Origin: Tabrizicola sp. TH137
GTDB taxonomy: Bacteria > Pseudomonadota > Alphaproteobacteria > Rhodobacterales > Rhodobacteraceae
Assembly (NCBI RefSeq): GCF_002855575.1
Contig: NZ_PKRQ01000001.1
Coordinates: 124,001 to 188,000, forward strand
Direction of reading: 5' to 3'
DNA length: 64,000 nucleotides
A program made the position numbers and the translations under genes. The notes beneath the pieces were generated by a model. The model had not been told where the DNA came from and ran no database searches. It saw only the letters and a list, made by a program, of their open reading frames with translations. Positions 61,246-64,000 of the stretch are shown here, piece by piece. How positions within the stretch are numbered: the stretch's first letter is position 1; every line of letters starts with the position of its first letter.

Positions 61246-62010
61246 TCAGAAGGCCCAGCCGAGACCGAGGCGCAGGGTCATCTGGTCGCGGTCGCCCGCC
61301 TGCACGATGGGGCTGTCGGCGGCGTCGCCAAGTAGGCGGCGATAGCCGATGGCGGCGGTCAGGGTGGTGCGGTCGGTCAGGTCATAGCTCGCGCCGAGGG
61401 TGAGGCCCGCATCGCGCAGGCCGCCGCCGGGGGCATAGGCGGGCAGGCCGCTGGCCGCCGCACCGGCGGCGGTGATGCCGTAATAGGTCTGGGCGAAATT
61501 GGCATCCATGGCCGAGACGGAGGCCGAGGCGAAGACCGCCATCCGGTCGGAGACCGGCTGCCGCCAATCGGCAGAGAGGCTGGCCAGAACCCCGTCATGC
61601 GTGCCGCTGACATCGGCCAGAAGGTCCGCCGAAAGCGCCACCGTGCCGTTCAGCGGGACGCTGACGAAGGCGCCGAGTTCCAGCGCATCCTCGGTTTCGG
61701 GCAGGGCCGCGACCTGCGGATTGTCCACATCGGAGGATCGGCCGAAGCGGTAATTCAGCACCGGACCGGCCGCGACGGGACCGGCGATCAGATCGGCCCG
61801 CAGGCCGGTGCCGCGCAGATCGAGCGTCACATCGCCGAAGGAGAAGCTGCCATTGATGGCGGGGCGGAGGCTGTAATCGGCGGAGCCGTCATAATCGGGG
61901 ACCAGAGCAAAGCCGAATGCGAGGCTGTTTTCCGGCGCGGCCTGCGCCAGGGCGGCCGGGGCGAGGGCAAAGGCGGCAATCGTGACAAGTGACAGGCGGG
62001 CGGGGGTCAT
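61246..62010 (-). CDS. MipA/OmpV-family outer-membrane protein
   Basis: 254 residues. Signal peptide at 1-24 (ending AALAQAA). The rest is a beta-barrel of short amphipathic strands (FGFALVPDYDGSADY, AGPVLNYRFGRSSD, LTLGASYDLTDRTTLTAAIGY) that closes with an aromatic C-terminus (LGLGWAF), as barrel-assembly requires. MipA scaffolds murein enzymes in E. coli, and OmpV is a porin; the role here is unknown. The ribosome site AAGGAG is partly inside a hairpin (62018-62037). Confidence 0.88.
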   Translation of the reverse strand: MTPARLSLVTIAAFALAPAALAQAAPENSLAFGFALVPDYDGSADYSLRPAINGSFSFGDVTLDLRGTGLRADLIAGPVAAGPVLNYRFGRSSDVDNPQVAALPETEDALELGAFVSVPLNGTVALSADLLADVSGTHDGVLASLSADWRQPVSDRMAVFASASVSAMDANFAQTYYGITAAGAAASGLPAYAPGGGLRDAGLTLGASYDLTDRTTLTAAIGYRRLLGDAADSPIVQAGDRDQMTLRLGLGWAF

Positions 62011-62017
62011 CGGGGCT

Positions 62018-62037
62018 CCTTTCCGTTTGCGGAAAGG
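62018..62037 (-). promoter_or_regulatory. Hairpin covering the ribosome site of the MipA-like gene
   Basis: On the minus strand, CCTTTCCG-CAAA-CGGAAAGG followed by AGCCCCG and the ATG at 62010. The AAGGAG ribosome site uses the last bases of the 3' arm, so pairing would mask it. Temperature or protein binding could open it; that function is inference. Confidence 0.5.
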
Positions 62038-62109
62038 TTGGGATCGGGGCGGGGTTGCGCAAGGCGGGGGATGAGCCCCCCACCCCGCCCCTCGCGGTTT
62101 CGTGAGAGG

Positions 62110-62871
62110 TCAGGTCCGGATGAGCCGGAAGCCCGCCGAGGCGGCCCAGCCGGCGAAGGCGGCCATGGCGAGCGCGAGCAGGCCATAGGCCCAGGGCGCC
62201 TCGCGCGAGAGGTTGAAGAGCAGGCGTTCCAGCCCCTCTTTCCGCACGCCGATGACGCGGTCCTGCGCATCGACCACCCGCCCCTCGCGCGTCAGGAAGA
62301 TGCGGACTCGGTATTCGCCTTCGGTCAGGTTGGCGGGCAGCACGATATCGGCGCGGAAGAGGGTCTGTTCGGTGAATTCCACCGCCCCTTGCAGCACCCG
62401 GTAGCGGCCTTCGTTGATGCGGATGCGCTGCATCGCCTCGATGAAACTGGCGGTGTCGCCGGCCTCGGTCGCGGCGCCGACGGCGCGGATCACGCGGGGG
62501 AGCGAGATGCGGTGGCGCAGGTCCTCGGTTTCCGAAAGGATCGAGCGCAGGGGGCCGGTGGTGGCCACGGCGTAGAAGGAGGGGGCGGCGTCCACGGCGA
62601 CGGCTTCGGTATTCACCCAGATGCCTGCGACACGGTCCTTCTTGCGGATGGTCACCGGCATGGCGGGGCCTTCGACGGTGACGATGACCTCGAGCGGGGT
62701 TTCCGGCGGCGGGGCGTCGCGCTTGACCGCGCCGTAGATCAGGATTTCCGACCCGTCGAAATTGGCGGTGATGGAGACGCGGTTCTGGCTCATCCCCGCG
62801 ACGATGCCTTCGGAGGCGGCGGCGGGCGAGGCGATCAGGGCAAGGAACAGGGCCAGTGCGCGGCGGATCAC
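62110..62871 (-). CDS. TIGR02186 family exported protein
   Basis: 253 residues. Signal peptide at 1-20, then ASEGIVAGMSQNRVSITANFDGSEILIYGAVKR, the family start. The middle has VTIRKKDRVAGIWVNTEAV and FYAVATTGPLR, and the C-terminus a single membrane helix (about 228-246). Function is not known; it is often the partner of a TauE/SafE permease. The start is the GTG at 62871, overlapping the TauE stop by 4 bases (GTGA), which confirms pairing. The longer open frame upstream is not supported. Confidence 0.87.
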   Translation of the reverse strand: MIRRALALFLALIASPAAASEGIVAGMSQNRVSITANFDGSEILIYGAVKRDAPPPETPLEVIVTVEGPAMPVTIRKKDRVAGIWVNTEAVAVDAAPSFYAVATTGPLRSILSETEDLRHRISLPRVIRAVGAATEAGDTASFIEAMQRIRINEGRYRVLQGAVEFTEQTLFRADIVLPANLTEGEYRVRIFLTREGRVVDAQDRVIGVRKEGLERLLFNLSREAPWAYGLLALAMAAFAGWAASAGFRLIRT

Positions 62872-63785
62872 GGCAAGACCCCCGGCATGACGGAGTAAAG
62901 CTCGGTCGGGCGAAGGAGGAGGTCCAGCGCGATCTTGACCGAGACGGCCAGCACCAGAAGCGCCAGCAGGATGCGCAACTGTTCGGCCTTCAGCCGCACG
63001 CCGACCGAGGTGCCGATCTGCGCGCCGATCACACCGCCAAGGATGAGGAGGAGCGCGAGAAGGATATCCACCGTCTGGCTGGTGACGGCATGCATGAAGG
63101 TGGTGAAGGCGGTGACGAAGATGATCTGGAAGAGCGAGGTGCCGACCACGACCTTGGTGGGCATTCCCAGCAGGTAGATCATCGCCGGGACCATGACGAA
63201 ACCGCCCCCCACCCCCATGATGGCGGCAAGAAAACCCACCAGCGCGCCCACGGCGAGGGGGGGCAGGACCGAGATATAAAGGCCCGAGGCGCGGAATTTC
63301 ATCTTCAGCGGCAGGCCATGCACCCAGGTATGGACATGCGACCGCCGCACCGGCCCGCCCTTCTGCGCGCGGAACCAGGCGCGCAGCGATTCCTGCAGCA
63401 TCATGCTGCCGATCAGGCCGAGGAAGAGGACATAGGAGAGCTGGACGAAGAGATCGACCTGGCCCAGCCGCGTCATCCATTGAAAGACCCAGATGCCCGC
63501 GCCCGACCCGGCCATCCCGCCGACCAGAAGCACCGTGCCCATGCGGAAATCCACCGCCTTGCGCCGGACCTGGGCCAGAACGCCCGACACGGAAGAGGCC
63601 ACCACCTGATTGGCCCCGGTCGCCACGGCGACGGCAGGCGGAACCCCGATGAAGAAGAGAAGCGGGGTGATCAGGAAGCCGCCGCCCACGCCGAACATGC
63701 CGGACAGAAAGCCGACCATGCCCCCAAGCCCGAGAAGCAGGAAGGCATTGACCGATACTTCGGCAATCGGAAGGTAGAGTTGCAT
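62868..63785 (-). CDS. TauE/SafE-family anion (sulfite/organosulfonate) exporter
   Basis: 305 residues with about eight helices in two repeated halves. GGMVGFLSGMFGVGGGFLITPLL and VGFLAAIMGVGGGFVMVPAMI are the two family repeats with the GVGGG motif. Members export sulfite, sulfoacetate or related anions. The start at 63785 (MQLYLPIAEVSVNAF) matches the common family start although the ribosome site is weak. Followed directly by the coupled TIGR02186 gene. Confidence 0.9.
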   Translation of the reverse strand: MQLYLPIAEVSVNAFLLLGLGGMVGFLSGMFGVGGGFLITPLLFFIGVPPAVAVATGANQVVASSVSGVLAQVRRKAVDFRMGTVLLVGGMAGSGAGIWVFQWMTRLGQVDLFVQLSYVLFLGLIGSMMLQESLRAWFRAQKGGPVRRSHVHTWVHGLPLKMKFRASGLYISVLPPLAVGALVGFLAAIMGVGGGFVMVPAMIYLLGMPTKVVVGTSLFQIIFVTAFTTFMHAVTSQTVDILLALLLILGGVIGAQIGTSVGVRLKAEQLRILLALLVLAVSVKIALDLLLRPTELYSVMPGVLP

Positions 63786-63863
63786 GGGCCCGGCCCGATG
63801 GGGAAGCGGCGTCTTGCCAAAGGGTTGCGCCCCTTTGGCGCGCAAGTCAAACGCTTGCCCGCC

Positions 63864-64000
63864 TCATCGGAGGTGGCGCAGGAAATGCCGCAGCACCCGT
63901 TCCAGTTTTGCCGCACCCAGGGGCGCCATGGCCTTGGTATGTTCGTGGCTGATCTTCTCGTCCGACAGGCCCGCCGCCATGTTGGTGATGGTGGAAATCG
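63864..64000 (-). CDS. Purine-nucleoside phosphorylase, C-terminal fragment
   Basis: The minus strand from the right window edge reads ISTITNMAAGLSDEKISHEH then TKAMAPLGAAKLERVL and ends RHLR-stop at 63866-63864. TNMAAG is the conserved phosphate/base-site region of class I purine-nucleoside phosphorylases (PNP), and SDEKISHEHTK the family end. Only the last 44 codons are inside the window. The enzyme splits purine nucleosides with phosphate in salvage. Its start lies outside, so the operon context is unknown. TauE follows after 78 bp on the same strand. Confidence 0.75.
   Translation of the reverse strand, partial: ISTITNMAAGLSDEKISHEHTKAMAPLGAAKLERVLRHFLRHLR

Overview
The window is a 64 kb piece of a high-GC alphaproteobacterial chromosome, almost certainly from the Rhodobacteraceae (Rhodobacter/Tabrizicola/Gemmobacter-like). 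Pointers to this are a class I lysyl-tRNA synthetase (LysK), an RpoHII-type sigma factor behind a promoter resembling the Rhodobacter RpoE class, the gene orders glnD-murJ-trpS and (LpoA-like)-rsmI-yraN-gshB, and recurring GC-rich intergenic hairpins. No rRNA, tRNA, CRISPR array, insertion sequence or prophage block was found. Both edges cut genes: a HugZ/PNPOx-like protein on the left and a purine-nucleoside phosphorylase on the right.

Layout. 0-13 kb: housekeeping genes (lysK, terB-like, dacB, nadD, ettA), a secreted-type beta-helix protein, a REP array next to its RAYT transposase, and a cold-shock gene. 11.6-21.3 kb: an accessory catabolic block with a dipeptide/opine-type ABC transporter (SBP, two permeases, fused double ATPase), a type I phosphodiesterase, a CocE-like hydrolase, an alpha/beta hydrolase and a class II aldolase; the substrate is unknown. 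21.8-34.1 kb: a quaternary-amine region. Choline-sulfatase and a GMC choline-dehydrogenase-like enzyme lie beside a long minus-strand gene set: BKACE, an unknown small membrane protein, a carnitine dehydrogenase-thioesterase fusion, an SDR, an acyl-CoA dehydrogenase, an NDP-forming acyl-CoA synthetase and a CaiD-type crotonobetainyl-CoA hydratase. A GlxA/AraC regulator is divergent from it. Read together, gamma-butyrobetaine, crotonobetaine or carnitine would be converted through CoA esters and dehydrocarnitine to glycine betaine, and choline sulfate through choline to the same product.

34.3-64 kb: mostly core genes, including trpS, a pseudo-rhomboid, murJ, glnD, an LpoA-like lipoprotein, rsmI, yraN, gshB, comM, cobC/cobP-like genes, rpoHII, chaN-like, coaBC, dut and a membrane-anchored moeB. 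After these come an amino-acid ABC pair without its ATPase, a MerR regulator divergent from two PaaI thioesterases, a globin-coupled chemoreceptor, a GNAT acetyltransferase, a MATE exporter, a CPBP protease, a MipA-like porin, TIGR02186 and TauE.

The most unusual non-coding structures are: (i) five ~84 bp REP/BIME units whose terminal GTAG supplies the stop codon of the RAYT gene; (ii) four copies of a 12-bp-periodic TGTGCCGC element, always in the same orientation and always 3' of a gene; (iii) several palindromic operators and hairpins placed at start codons. By eye, the plus strand is C-rich left of about 29 kb and G-rich right of about 31 kb whichever strand is coding. Assignments rest on reading motifs and recalled family sequences; no search was run.
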